A stretch of DNA of 64,000 nucleotides from Actinoplanes sp. NBC_00393 (GTDB lineage: Bacteria > Actinomycetota > Actinomycetes > Mycobacteriales > Micromonosporaceae): positions 2,198,501-2,262,500 of the forward strand of contig NZ_CP107942.1 of the NCBI RefSeq assembly GCF_036053395.1. Direction: 5' to 3'. Of this stretch, positions 9,034 through 17,380 are shown one piece after another. Positions within the stretch are counted from its first letter, which is position 1; the number at the start of each line of letters is the position of its first letter. Position numbers and translations under genes: made by a program. The notes beneath the pieces are model-generated. The model ran no database searches. It was not told the origin of the DNA and was given only the letters and a program-made list of their open reading frames with translations.

Positions 9034-11180
9034 TGCCGTTCGACGACGACATGCGCGAAGCCCTCGACATGTTCGTGACCGAGGCGCGCGACCTGGTCCA
9101 GGGCCTGGAGGAGGGCCTGCTCGAGCTGGAGTCGCAGCCGTCGGGCGGCGAGGCGGTCAACGCGCTGTTCCGGGCCGCGCACACCCTCAAGGGCTCGTCC
9201 GGGCTGTTCGGCCTGCAGCACCTGGTCTCGTTCACCCACGTCGTGGAGACCGTGCTCGGCTCGGTCCGCGAGGGCCAGCTCGACGTGACCCCCGGGCTGG
9301 TCAGCGCCCTGCTGCCGTGCACCGACCACATCTCCGCGATGATCGAGTCGGTGGCCGAGGGCCGGCTGGAGGCCGACGCGGGGCAGTCCGCCGACAGCGC
9401 ACGGCTGCTGACCGGGCTCGAGCCGTACCTCGCCGACGGCCCCGCGATGACCGCAGGCGCCGCGGCCGCCGAGGTCGACACCGCGCCGCGCGAGGGCGCC
9501 TGGCGGCTGGAGCTGCAGTTCGGGCCGGACTGCCTGCGCAACGGCATGGACCCGCTGTCGTTCCTGCGATACCTGTCCAGCCTCGGCACGGTCACCGATG
9601 TCATCACCGACACCGAACGGCTGCCCGAGGCCGACGAGATGGACCCCGAGTCCTGCTATCTCGGCTTCACCGTCGACCTGACCACCTCGGCGCCGAAGGC
9701 CGAGATCGAGGCGGTCTTCGACTTCGTCCGCGAGGACAGTGACATCCGGATCAGCCCGGCCGAGAGCCAGCTCGACACGTACGTCAAGGCGATCCGGGCC
9801 ATGCCGGAGAACGACCGGATCGGTGACGTGCTGATCAACAGCGGCGCGGTCACCGAGGCGGAGATGGCCGAGGCGCTGCGCGTCCAGCAGGAACGGGCCG
9901 TGCGTGAGGGCACCCAGCCGGTGCCGATCGGCGAGATCCTGATCGAGCAGGGGATCATCCAGCGCGGCATCGTCGACGCCGCCCTGACCCGCCAGCGGCG
10001 TACCACCGAGACCCGCTCGCAGGACACCCGGACGATCCGGGTCGACGCCGCCCGCCTCGACAAACTCATCGACCTGGTCGGCGAACTGGTGATCGCCCAG
10101 TCCAGCACCGGCGTCGTCGGCGGCGAGCACACCAGCGAGGCGCAGAGCGAGGTGATGCGGCTGGTCGACGAGGTGCGGCACAGCGCGCTGTCGCTGCGCA
10201 TGGTCCCGATCGGCACGACCCTGCGCCGTTTCGAACGGGTCGTGCGCGACGTCTGCATGGAACTCGGCAAAGAGGTGTCCCTGGTGATCACCGGTGGCGA
10301 CGCCGAGATGGACAAGGCCCTGGTGGAACGGATCAGCGACCCGCTGCTGCACCTGGTCCGCAACTCTCTGGACCACGGCATCGAGCCGTCCGCGGAACGG
10401 CGCAAACACGGCAAGGCGCAGCAGGGGACGTTGCGGCTCAACGCGTACCACGACGCCGGCAACATCGTCATCGAGGTCGCCGACGACGGGCGCGGCCTGG
10501 ACCGGGACCGGATCCTGGCCAAGGCGGTCGAACGGGAACTGGTCGCCCCCGGCACGCCGCTCACCGACTCCGAGGTCTACAACCTGATCTTCGAACCGGG
10601 TTTCTCCACCGCCGAGAAGGTCTCCAACCTCTCCGGCCGCGGCGTCGGCATGGACGTGGTGAAACGCAACGTCACCGCGCTGCGCGGCAGCATCGAGGTG
10701 GAGACCAACCGCGGCGTCGGCACCACGATCCGGATCCGGCTGCCGCTGACCCTGGCGATCATCGACGGCTTCCTGGTCGGGGTCGGCACGTCCTCGTTCA
10801 TCGTGCCGCTGGACCGGGTCACCGAATGCGTCGAACTGCCGCCCGGCCCGCTCGGCCGCGACTGCATGAACCTGCGCGGCGAGGTGCTGCCGTTCATCCG
10901 CCTGCGGCAGCTGTTCAACATCCCCGGCCCACCGGCGCGCCGGCAGAACGTGGTGATCGTGGAACAGTCCGGGCAGCGCACCGGCCTGGTGGTGGACAGC
11001 CTGCTCGGCGAGCTGCAAACCGTGATCAAACCGCTCGGCGTCCTGTTCAGCCGGGTGAAGTGCATCAGCGGCTCGACCATCCTCGGCAACGGCGAGATCG
11101 CCCTGATCCTCGACGTGGCCCCGCTGGTCTCGGACTACTCCGACCGCGAACACACCCGCCAGGCGGTCGCCGTGGCCTGA
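9033..11180 (+). CDS. cheA: Chemotaxis histidine kinase CheA with a tandem MshEN-like linker
   Basis: About 715 residues. HPt domain first, phospho-accepting His near residue 50 in FRAAHTLKGSSG. A variable region (roughly 160-320) ends in two short repeats, RIGDVLINSGAVTEAEM from residue 262 and PIGEILIEQGIIQRGIV from residue 298. Then come the dimerisation helix (LDKLIDLVGELVIAQS), the ATPase domain with N box HLVRNSLDHGIE, VADDGRGLD and GRGVGMDVVK, and a C-terminal CheW-like domain. GTG 9030 and ATG 9033 are both possible starts; the preceding STAS gene stops at 9033. It is the last gene of the che operon and abuts a convergent gene. Confidence 0.96.
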   Translation: MPFDDDMREALDMFVTEARDLVQGLEEGLLELESQPSGGEAVNALFRAAHTLKGSSGLFGLQHLVSFTHVVETVLGSVREGQLDVTPGLVSALLPCTDHISAMIESVAEGRLEADAGQSADSARLLTGLEPYLADGPAMTAGAAAAEVDTAPREGAWRLELQFGPDCLRNGMDPLSFLRYLSSLGTVTDVITDTERLPEADEMDPESCYLGFTVDLTTSAPKAEIEAVFDFVREDSDIRISPAESQLDTYVKAIRAMPENDRIGDVLINSGAVTEAEMAEALRVQQERAVREGTQPVPIGEILIEQGIIQRGIVDAALTRQRRTTETRSQDTRTIRVDAARLDKLIDLVGELVIAQSSTGVVGGEHTSEAQSEVMRLVDEVRHSALSLRMVPIGTTLRRFERVVRDVCMELGKEVSLVITGGDAEMDKALVERISDPLLHLVRNSLDHGIEPSAERRKHGKAQQGTLRLNAYHDAGNIVIEVADDGRGLDRDRILAKAVERELVAPGTPLTDSEVYNLIFEPGFSTAEKVSNLSGRGVGMDVVKRNVTALRGSIEVETNRGVGTTIRIRLPLTLAIIDGFLVGVGTSSFIVPLDRVTECVELPPGPLGRDCMNLRGEVLPFIRLRQLFNIPGPPARRQNVVIVEQSGQRTGLVVDSLLGELQTVIKPLGVLFSRVKCISGSTILGNGEIALILDVAPLVSDYSDREHTRQAVAVA

Positions 11181-12047
11181 TCAGGGAATCTGCGAGTAGG
11201 CGATCGCCGCGAACCCGGCACTGCCCACCAGGCCGGCCACCGCCGCCCAGAAGGCGCAACCCAGACCGAACCGGCTGTCACCGCGCAACTCCTGCTCGGT
11301 CTCGGCCGGCGTCCGGCACGCCACCAGATACTTCCCGGTGCGGGGCAGGGTCAGCCCGACGGTTCCGTCGGCCAGGGCCGCCGGCTTACCGATCACATGC
11401 ATCGGTACGCGTGACGGCAGCACTTCCTCGATCACGAAGACCCGGTCGGCGCCCTTGATCGAGCGCTGCGGAACCGTCCCGCGGTCGAGGAGGTGCTGCA
11501 GCCACGGCCCGGGCCGGCGCCAGCCGCTGGTCGTCTCGTCGACGGTCTGCTCGATCGGCGACGGCCCGGACCCGCCCACGGCATGGCGCGTCTGCGCCCA
11601 GACCGACAGGTGCCCGGAGAAGATCCGGCCCTGCAGGATCTGCGCCGAGACGGCGGCCACCCCGGAGTCGTCGGCCACGCCGAACGGGTCGCCGCCGGAC
11701 TCCTCGTGCAGGATGGTCAACCGGGTGCTGTTCTCGCCGTTGCTGTCCTGCCGGTACACCATCGTGCGGTACCAGACCCCCTCCGCACCGGAGAGCGGCG
11801 CCACCAGCAGACCGCTGCGGCCGGGCACGGTCCGCCCGTACACCGCGAAGTTCCTGGGCAGCGCGGCACCGGGCCGCAGCTCGGCGCTGGGCCGCACCCG
11901 GTTGCGGGCGACCCAGCGCCGTTCCCGGCTGTCGCTGAGGGCCAGCAACAACGTCACCGGGACCATGATCAGTCCCGCCATCCCGGCGAAGGCGGTGACG
12001 ATGATCGCGAAGGTAACCACGCGGTCAGGGTAGGCAACGACCGCCAT
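11181..12047 (-). CDS. Membrane protein with GIDE-like domain
   Basis: 288 residues with a membrane helix near the N-terminus (FAIIVTAFAGMAGLIMVPVTLLLAL) and another near the C-terminus (AFWAAVAGLVGSAGFAAIAY). Between them is a domain with PLSGAEGVWYRTMVYRQ, which resembles the GIDE/MULAN domain of E3 ligase-type membrane proteins, where an alpha/beta module follows 'PlsG..avWyr..v'. No RING finger is present. The start could also be a GTG about 30 bases further in. Its stop abuts the convergent cheA stop, and it lies 12 bases downstream of the amidohydrolase gene. The function is unknown. Confidence 0.6.
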   Translation of the reverse strand: MAVVAYPDRVVTFAIIVTAFAGMAGLIMVPVTLLLALSDSRERRWVARNRVRPSAELRPGAALPRNFAVYGRTVPGRSGLLVAPLSGAEGVWYRTMVYRQDSNGENSTRLTILHEESGGDPFGVADDSGVAAVSAQILQGRIFSGHLSVWAQTRHAVGGSGPSPIEQTVDETTSGWRRPGPWLQHLLDRGTVPQRSIKGADRVFVIEEVLPSRVPMHVIGKPAALADGTVGLTLPRTGKYLVACRTPAETEQELRGDSRFGLGCAFWAAVAGLVGSAGFAAIAYSQIP

Positions 12048-12059
12048 GGATGGCGTCGG

Positions 12060-15000
12060 TCAGTGATCGCAGCAGGCGTGCCGGCTCTCCTCCACGTAGT
12101 GCGGGTCGTGCCACCAATAGCGCTCGGTCTCCGGCCGGGCGAGCGTCGGCGCCGCCACCGTGCGCGCCGTGACCTGCGCGGCGGCGAAAGGCTCCAGCAG
12201 GCCGGGCACGGTGTGCACGACGCCGGCCGCGATCACCTGACGTACGTTCGCCGCCTGCTTGATGTCGGTGAGGGGATCCCCGCCGAGCACCGCCAGGTCG
12301 GCGTAGTGGCCGCGGGCGATCCGGCCGAGCGGCTCGTTCAGGAATTCGCCGGGCAGGCGGGTGGCCGTGGACAGCGCCTCGTACGGCGTCATCCCGTACG
12401 CGACCATGGCCCGCAGGTTGAGGTGCGTGCTGACCGCGTTCGGCGAGATCGGTGAGTCGGTGCCGGTGATCACCTGCCCGCCGCCGCGGTAGAGCCGGAT
12501 CAGGTGGGCCACCTGCCGGGCCAGGTTCTCCCGGGTCACTGTCTGATCCGTGGTCCGGGCCGTGTTCGCGATGGTCTGCAGGTTCGCGTACTCCCAGGTC
12601 GGGTAGAGGGTGCGCACCCGCTCGTCGACCAGCAGGCTGTCGTCCTCGCGCAGCAGCGTGGTGGACAGGAACAAGGTGGGGGTCCGGGCCGCGCGGGTGG
12701 CCAGGAAGATGTCCGCGACCTCGTCGTAGACCGTGCCGAGCGTGGTGACCGTCCGCGAGTAGCCGAAGCGGCTGGTCGCCCCGACGTGTTCCTGACCGTC
12801 GCCGCCGAACGCGAACGCCGGGTAGTGGTAGTGCGAGGTGGCGTGCACGTGGTGCCGGTGCGCCCAGGCGATCACCTGCCGCTGCCGTTCCGACGACAAC
12901 CGGACGTACGCCTTCATCAGGTCGTAGTCGAGTGCCCCGGCCCGTTCCAGCTCCAGGGCGACCTGCCGGGGGTCGTAGGTGGGCCGCATGAAGTTGTAGA
13001 AGATCCGTGACCCGTCGACCGCCTCGCCGGTCGCGAAGTACCGCGGCCCGACCCGCGCCCCGGACTGGATCGACTCCCGTTCCTCGACCATGTGGTACGC
13101 CGGACTGCCGGGGGAGCGGGTCGTGGTGACCCCCAGCGACAGCCACAACCGGCCCTGCCGGTCGCCGTACGAATAGCCCTGCATCTCCCGGTGATGATGC
13201 ATGTCGATCAGTCCCGGCGTGACCACCGCGTCCCGGGCGTCGACCAGCCGCCCGTCGCGCCCGGCCCGGTGCGGCTCCACCGCGGCGATCCGGTGCCCCT
13301 CGACGACGATGTCCACGTCCCGGACCAGCTCACGGCGCACACCGTCCCACATCCGCCCGGCGTGGATCACCGTCCGCCCGCGTGGCGAGGTGTTCGCCCA
13401 GGTCAACCGCATCGGTACGGTCTGCGCCCGCCCACCGTCCACGGACACCATCCGCAGCGTCCCGTTGTGCAGGTAGAGCAGCCGCCGGGAGTCGCCGCTC
13501 CAGCTCGGCGCGTCGGTCACCTCGTCGGTGATCTGCCGCGGCGATCCCGCGAAGCTGCCGTCGGCCTCGACGTCGACCACCCAGAGCACGCTGGCCAGCA
13601 CGAACGCGATCCTCCGGCCGTCCGGCGACCAGACCGGCCCGTCGTCGCCGCGGGTCTGGATCGACCTGTGGGGGAGCGGGTCGACGTAGCGGCCGGCGCC
13701 GGTGGCGACGTCGACCAGCAGAATCTTGCTGAGGCCCTCGCGGAACCGGGCGGAGTACGGCACCACGGCGGCGAGCGCGATGGTCCGACCGTCGGCCGAC
13801 CAGCTGGGGCGGCCCGGTTCGAAGGTGGCGGCGTACAGCTGCCGGACCGTGCCGCTCGCCACCTCGACGGTGTAGAGCGCGCCGGTCTGGTCGAGGAACG
13901 CCAGGTGTGAGCTGTCGGCGGACCAGCTGCCGGAGACCGCGGCCGCGTTCGGCAGGTCGGTCAGCTGCCGGTCGCCGCCGGTGGTCAGGTCCCGCAGCCA
14001 GATGTCGAGTTTGCCGCCCCGGTCGGTCGAGTAGGACAGGTGGCGGCCGTCCGGGGACCAGGCCGGATCGCTCTTCCACCACAGGTCGCGGGTCAGCGGC
14101 TGCGGTGGCCGGCCGATCCGCATGGTCCAGATGTCGTTGAGCGCCCGGAACGCGATCGACGTGCCGTCCGGCGACAGGACCGGGCTGCCGATGCCGAGGA
14201 CCGGTTTGGGCGTACGCGAATCGAAGTCCCTCCGCCGTTTGCGGTAGCGGGGTGTGGTGAGCGTGACCGGCGCGGCGAAGCCGATCCGGGCGGCCGGCGC
14301 CATCGAGCCGAGCGTGCGCCGCCGGATGCCGCCGTCGGCGGCGTAGACGATCTCGGTGGGCGAGCGCCAGGAGACCCGGAACGGGAAGACCTCCTCGCCG
14401 GTCACCACGGGCGCGCCGTCGAGCCACAGCTCGGCCCGCCCGTTCAGGGTGAGCTGGTAGATGATGCCGGAGCCGTCCGGCGTGAACGCGGGACCGCGGA
14501 TCACCTGGCCGGCCGGCACGGTCACCGCCGTGCTGCGCGCGCCGGTCGCCACCTCGACGACGTCGATGCGGGTGTTGGCGACGACGAACGCGATCCGGCG
14601 GCCGTCCGGCGACCAGGCCGGCTCGAACTCCTCGGCGGCGCTGTCGGCGACCGCGGTGATCTGCCCGGAGGCCAGATCCAGCACGTGGATGCCGTAGCTG
14701 CCGGAGAGGTCGGCGGAGAAGGCGAGGCGGCGCCCGTCGGGTGCGAACCGGGGTTCCCGGTGGTCGTACGGCCCTTCGGTGAGCCGCCGCAGGCCGGAGC
14801 CGTCCGGGCGGATCAGCCAGAGGTCGAAGGTGCCGGTCCGGTACGACTGGAAGGCGATGCTGCCACCGTCCGGCGCCCAGTCGGGTTGCGCGATGTCGAA
14901 CAGGTCGCCGGTCAGGCGGCGGGCCGGGCCACCCGAGGCGGGCAGCACCCACAGCACGCCGACCAGGTCCATCGCGATGCGGCGGCCGTCCGGCGACAGC

Positions 15001-15134
15001 TGTACGGCGAGGTTGGTGCCCTGGTCGAGGCCGGTCCGGGAGGTGCCCGCGGCCGCCGCCCGGGTCGCCACCGGGCCGAGGACGGTGGTGCCGGCCACGC
15101 CGGCGAGGAGATGTCGTCTGCTGACAGCAGTCAT
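12060..15134 (-). CDS. Exported TolB-like beta-propeller / amidohydrolase fusion
   Basis: 1024 residues. The twin-arginine leader SRRHLLAGVAGTTVLG predicts export or lipid-independent secretion. Residues of about 40-590 are WD40-like/TolB beta-propeller repeats (LSPDGRRIA, WAPDGGSIAFQSY, WSPDGRHLSYSTD and others). The remaining part is an amidohydrolase-superfamily TIM barrel with the metal-binding motif TPGLIDMHHHRE, a later His cluster (HATSHYHYPAF) and the family ending with the strand ADLAVLGGDPLTD. Proteins of this build are annotated as imidazolonepropionase-like or dipeptidase-like hydrolases; the substrate cannot be read off. The extreme C-terminus is His/Cys-rich (CCDH). It lies directly downstream of the sigma-factor gene. 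Confidence 0.86.
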   Translation of the reverse strand: MTAVSRRHLLAGVAGTTVLGPVATRAAAAGTSRTGLDQGTNLAVQLSPDGRRIAMDLVGVLWVLPASGGPARRLTGDLFDIAQPDWAPDGGSIAFQSYRTGTFDLWLIRPDGSGLRRLTEGPYDHREPRFAPDGRRLAFSADLSGSYGIHVLDLASGQITAVADSAAEEFEPAWSPDGRRIAFVVANTRIDVVEVATGARSTAVTVPAGQVIRGPAFTPDGSGIIYQLTLNGRAELWLDGAPVVTGEEVFPFRVSWRSPTEIVYAADGGIRRRTLGSMAPAARIGFAAPVTLTTPRYRKRRRDFDSRTPKPVLGIGSPVLSPDGTSIAFRALNDIWTMRIGRPPQPLTRDLWWKSDPAWSPDGRHLSYSTDRGGKLDIWLRDLTTGGDRQLTDLPNAAAVSGSWSADSSHLAFLDQTGALYTVEVASGTVRQLYAATFEPGRPSWSADGRTIALAAVVPYSARFREGLSKILLVDVATGAGRYVDPLPHRSIQTRGDDGPVWSPDGRRIAFVLASVLWVVDVEADGSFAGSPRQITDEVTDAPSWSGDSRRLLYLHNGTLRMVSVDGGRAQTVPMRLTWANTSPRGRTVIHAGRMWDGVRRELVRDVDIVVEGHRIAAVEPHRAGRDGRLVDARDAVVTPGLIDMHHHREMQGYSYGDRQGRLWLSLGVTTTRSPGSPAYHMVEERESIQSGARVGPRYFATGEAVDGSRIFYNFMRPTYDPRQVALELERAGALDYDLMKAYVRLSSERQRQVIAWAHRHHVHATSHYHYPAFAFGGDGQEHVGATSRFGYSRTVTTLGTVYDEVADIFLATRAARTPTLFLSTTLLREDDSLLVDERVRTLYPTWEYANLQTIANTARTTDQTVTRENLARQVAHLIRLYRGGGQVITGTDSPISPNAVSTHLNLRAMVAYGMTPYEALSTATRLPGEFLNEPLGRIARGHYADLAVLGGDPLTDIKQAANVRQVIAAGVVHTVPGLLEPFAAAQVTARTVAAPTLARPETERYWWHDPHYVEESRHACCDH

Positions 15135-15149
15135 CTAATCAATAGACAC

Positions 15150-15998
15150 CTATCCATGGCCGTGGGCAATCCACCGACGGAGTTTGTCGGGGTTCCGAAC
15201 CACCCAGACGGACCGGATCCGGTCGTCGGCGATGTCGAACGCGAGCACGGTCACGGCGCTGCCGTCACGTTCGGCGACCAGGCCGGGCCGGCCGTTGACG
15301 GTACGTTCCACGATGGCCTGACCGCCCATGTGATCGAGGAGCGCGGCTCCGTAGCGGGCGATCTCGGCCACGCCGCGGATCGGGCGCAGGACGGTGCTGA
15401 CCCGGCCGCCACCGTCCGCGGTCACCGTCACGTCCGGATCCAGGAGGCCGATCAGGGCGCCGATGTCCCCGGCCTGCCACGCGCGCCGGAAGGACTTGAC
15501 GACGGCAGCCTGCCGGTCGATCGGCGAGGATTTCGTGGCGCGGATCCGGCGGCGCCCGGAGGTGGCCAGTTGCCGGCACGCGGCCGGGGTGCGGCCGACG
15601 ATCTCGGCGATCTCGCCGAACGGGTAGCCGAAGACGTCGTGCAGCACGACCGCGACCCGCTCGGCCGGCGTCATCGACTCCAGCACGACCAGGAACGCCA
15701 TGGTGATCGACTCGTCGAGGGTGACCCGGTCGGCCGGGTCGGGCGCCGGCAGCGGCTCCGGGATCCACGGCCCCACGTAGCTCTCCCGCCGCACCCGGGC
15801 CGAACGCAGCTGATCCAGGCAGATCCGGCTTGCCACCCGGGTCAGCCAGGCGGCCGGATTGCCGATCTCCTGCCGTTGCGGTTCGGGCAGCGCGTACCAG
15901 CGGGTGTAGGCCTCCTGCACCGCGTCCTCCGCCTCGGCGAACGACCCGAGAAGCCGGTACGCGAGGTGGAGAAGCTGCGGTCGTTCGTCCATGGTCAT
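15150..15998 (-). CDS. ECF41-type RNA polymerase sigma factor (SigJ-like) with C-terminal SnoaL-like domain
   Basis: 282 residues. Sigma region 2 (LLHLAYRLLGSFAEAEDAVQEAYTRW), region 4 (MTPAERVAVVLHDVFGYPFGEIAEIVGRTPAACRQL) and an extra C-terminal domain with the SnoaL/NTF2 fold (FRRAWQAGDIGALIGLLDPDVTVTADGGG). This architecture defines the ECF41 group, where the C-terminal domain modulates activity instead of an anti-sigma factor. The segment WVVRNPDKLRRW near the end is the typical ECF41 ending. A matching promoter lies on the opposite strand (16016-16042) in front of the divergent gene. ATG at 15998; an in-frame ATG two codons later is possible. Confidence 0.92.
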   Translation of the reverse strand: MTMDERPQLLHLAYRLLGSFAEAEDAVQEAYTRWYALPEPQRQEIGNPAAWLTRVASRICLDQLRSARVRRESYVGPWIPEPLPAPDPADRVTLDESITMAFLVVLESMTPAERVAVVLHDVFGYPFGEIAEIVGRTPAACRQLATSGRRRIRATKSSPIDRQAAVVKSFRRAWQAGDIGALIGLLDPDVTVTADGGGRVSTVLRPIRGVAEIARYGAALLDHMGGQAIVERTVNGRPGLVAERDGSAVTVLAFDIADDRIRSVWVVRNPDKLRRWIAHGHG

Positions 15999-16015
15999 CG
16001 CTGTCGGACGCTATA

Positions 16016-16042
16016 CCTCACAAACCAGCCGGGCGTCTCGTC
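16016..16042 (+). promoter_or_regulatory. Candidate ECF41-dependent promoter
   Basis: CCTCACA (16016-16022), a 16-base spacer and CGTC (16039-16042). The published ECF41 consensus is TGTCACA, 15-17 bases, CGTC, so the -35 matches at five of seven positions and the -10 fully. It points at the gene starting at 16081 and lies beside the gene for an ECF41 sigma factor, the usual target arrangement. Confidence 0.6.
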
Positions 16043-16044
16043 GA

Positions 16045-16066
16045 GTCGGTGAGAACACTCACCGAC
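16045..16066. repeat. Perfect inverted repeat in the 5' leader
   Basis: GTCGGTGAG (16045-16053), four bases, CTCACCGAC (16058-16066). It sits at or just after the expected transcription start of the promoter at 16016-16042 and ends immediately before the ribosome site GGAGGG. It could be a repressor operator or a leader hairpin that limits ribosome access. Confidence 0.55.
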
Positions 16067-16080
16067 GGAGGGACCCCTCG

Positions 16081-16446
16081 ATGCGCAAGGCCTTCACCGG
16101 ACTCTCGGCCCTGCTCCTGCTGGTGGTGGTGGCTGAGTTCTTCTTCGCCGCGGCCGGCGCGTTCGCCGACCAGGCGTACCGGCCACACCACCTGCTCGGC
16201 TACGTGACCTTCCTGCTCCCGATCGCCATGATCCTCGTCGGCTGGCCGGCCCGGCTGCCCGGCCGGCTGATCGGGCTGGCCGCCCTGGTCGCCGGCCTGG
16301 TCGGGGTCCAGGTGCTGATCGCGGTGCTCGCCGCCGGCATCGGCGACGGCAGCACGGCGGGTGCGCTCGTCTTCGGCCTGCACGCGGTCAACGCCCTGGT
16401 CATCCTCGCGGTGGCCGGCCTGATCATGAAGTGGTCCCTGCGGTGA
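16081..16446 (+). CDS. Small integral membrane protein (DUF6220-like)
   Basis: 121 residues, almost wholly hydrophobic, with four predicted membrane helices: LSALLLLVVVAEFFFAAAGAF, YVTFLLPIAMILVGWPA, LIGLAALVAGLVGVQVLIAVLAA and VNALVILAVAGLIM. The HHLLGY stretch between helices 1 and 2 resembles DUF6220 proteins. The ATG at 16081 has GGAGGG at 12 to 7 bases upstream. It is divergent from the ECF41 sigma gene, and its stop overlaps the GTG that opens the monooxygenase remnant, so the two were once one operon. The role is unknown. Confidence 0.8.
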   Translation: MRKAFTGLSALLLLVVVAEFFFAAAGAFADQAYRPHHLLGYVTFLLPIAMILVGWPARLPGRLIGLAALVAGLVGVQVLIAVLAAGIGDGSTAGALVFGLHAVNALVILAVAGLIMKWSLR

Positions 16447-16736
16447 CCGCGCGCATCGCGTCCAGCAGTTCGCGCCCGCTCGGCGCGGACGGGGTGCACT
16501 CGCGGACCCGGGCGCTGGCCTTCGGTCCCGAGGAGCGGTTCGTGCACGACCTCGGCTACCGCATCTCGGCCCGGCGAACATCAAGCGGATGGTGATGCGT
16601 ACGCGTGGTCAGGTGCGGATGTCGATGCTGATGCTGGCCGTGCTGGGCCGCCTGCCCGGCCGCGAGCGGATGATGGCCAAGGTGGTCGAGCCGATCCACC
16701 GGGCCGCCCCCGCGATCACCCTCCCGGCGTACTGAT
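16443..16736 (+). pseudogene. Remnant of FAD-dependent monooxygenase (internal deletion and frameshift)
   Basis: Directly after the DUF6220-like gene, one frame (16443-16610) reads RPLGADGVHSRTRALAF then GPEERFVHDLGYRIS. GADG(V/L)HSxTR is the DG motif of PHBH/TetX-type flavin monooxygenases, and the rest follows it in intact proteins. The next piece, in another frame from about 16572 to 16736, reads ANIKRMVMRTRGQVRMSML and ends RAAPAITLPAY, which looks like the C-terminal helices of the same family. The N-terminal FAD-binding region and the middle of the protein are missing. The end overlaps the convergent TetR gene by 21 bases. It cannot make a working enzyme. Confidence 0.75.
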
Positions 16737-17312
16737 CAGGGTCCGCGCCGCCTCGACGGCCCGGCCGGCGATGACGTCCACGGTCGTGCCGGTCCGCGAG
16801 AAGAAACCGTCCGCATACAGCGAGCTGTACCCGTGCGCGATCGCGATGATCCCCTCGACCAGCGGAAACGCCTCCTGGTACGACCGGCCGGCCGCGGTGG
16901 CCAGGTCGCGCAGCGTGTCCATCAGCGCGCTGGTCTGCTCGCGGCGGTCCTCATCGTGCAGCTGATAAAGCTCGGCGGCGAAGATCACGTGGAGGCCCGC
17001 GCCGGTGCCGGTGACATACCGGACGTAGGCGCCGGCCGACGCGGCCAGCCGGTCCACCGGATCCGGCCCGGCCACCTCGGCGGCGTCGACGATCGCGGCG
17101 CGCAGGTCCCGGGCGGCAGCGGTGGAGACCGCGCCGAGCAGGTGGGCGCGGTCCGGAAAATGCCGGTACGGCGCTGCGGAGCTGACCTGCAGCCGCCGGG
17201 CGACCTGGGCGACCGAGAAGCGTTGCAGCCCGGCCTCGGCGAGCAGCTCGAAACTGGCGGTGATCAGGGCGGCGCGGAGATCACCGTGGTGGTAGGCCCG
17301 ATTCGCCGGCAC
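16716..17312 (-). CDS. TetR-family regulator with WHG-type C-terminus
   Basis: 198 residues. N-terminal helix-turn-helix: YHHGDLRAALITASFELLAEAG, then FSVAQVARRLQVSSAAPYRHFPDRAHLL. The C-terminal part carries the pattern of the TetR_C_33/WHG group (AHGYSSLYADGFF). It is divergent from the F420-type oxidoreductase, and the 68-base gap between them holds repeated CTCTTACAT elements, so it probably controls itself and that gene. Its 3' end overlaps the monooxygenase remnant by 21 bases. Confidence 0.9.
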   Translation of the reverse strand: MPANRAYHHGDLRAALITASFELLAEAGLQRFSVAQVARRLQVSSAAPYRHFPDRAHLLGAVSTAAARDLRAAIVDAAEVAGPDPVDRLAASAGAYVRYVTGTGAGLHVIFAAELYQLHDEDRREQTSALMDTLRDLATAAGRSYQEAFPLVEGIIAIAHGYSSLYADGFFSRTGTTVDVIAGRAVEAARTLISTPGG

Positions 17313-17324
17313 GCTTGCCTCCGT

Positions 17325-17366
17325 GTAAGTAGGCTCTTACATTAGCAAGTGATAGCCCTCTTACAT
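17325..17366. promoter_or_regulatory. Candidate TetR operator pair between divergent genes
   Basis: GTAAG-tagGCT-CTTAC is an inverted repeat at 17325-17340, and CTCTTACAT occurs twice as a direct repeat (17334-17342 and 17358-17366, 24 bases apart). The second copy is preceded by CAAG (17346-17349), an imperfect left arm. Both lie between the TetR start (17312) and the oxidoreductase start (17381). Confidence 0.55.
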
Positions 17367-17380
17367 CGCGGAGGCAAGAG

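Noticed and set aside
8742..11153. 803-codon minus-strand open frame opposite cheA
   Set aside because: It is the antisense of a well-conserved kinase in high-GC DNA; its translation is Arg/Asp/Gly/Gln-rich and shows no domain.
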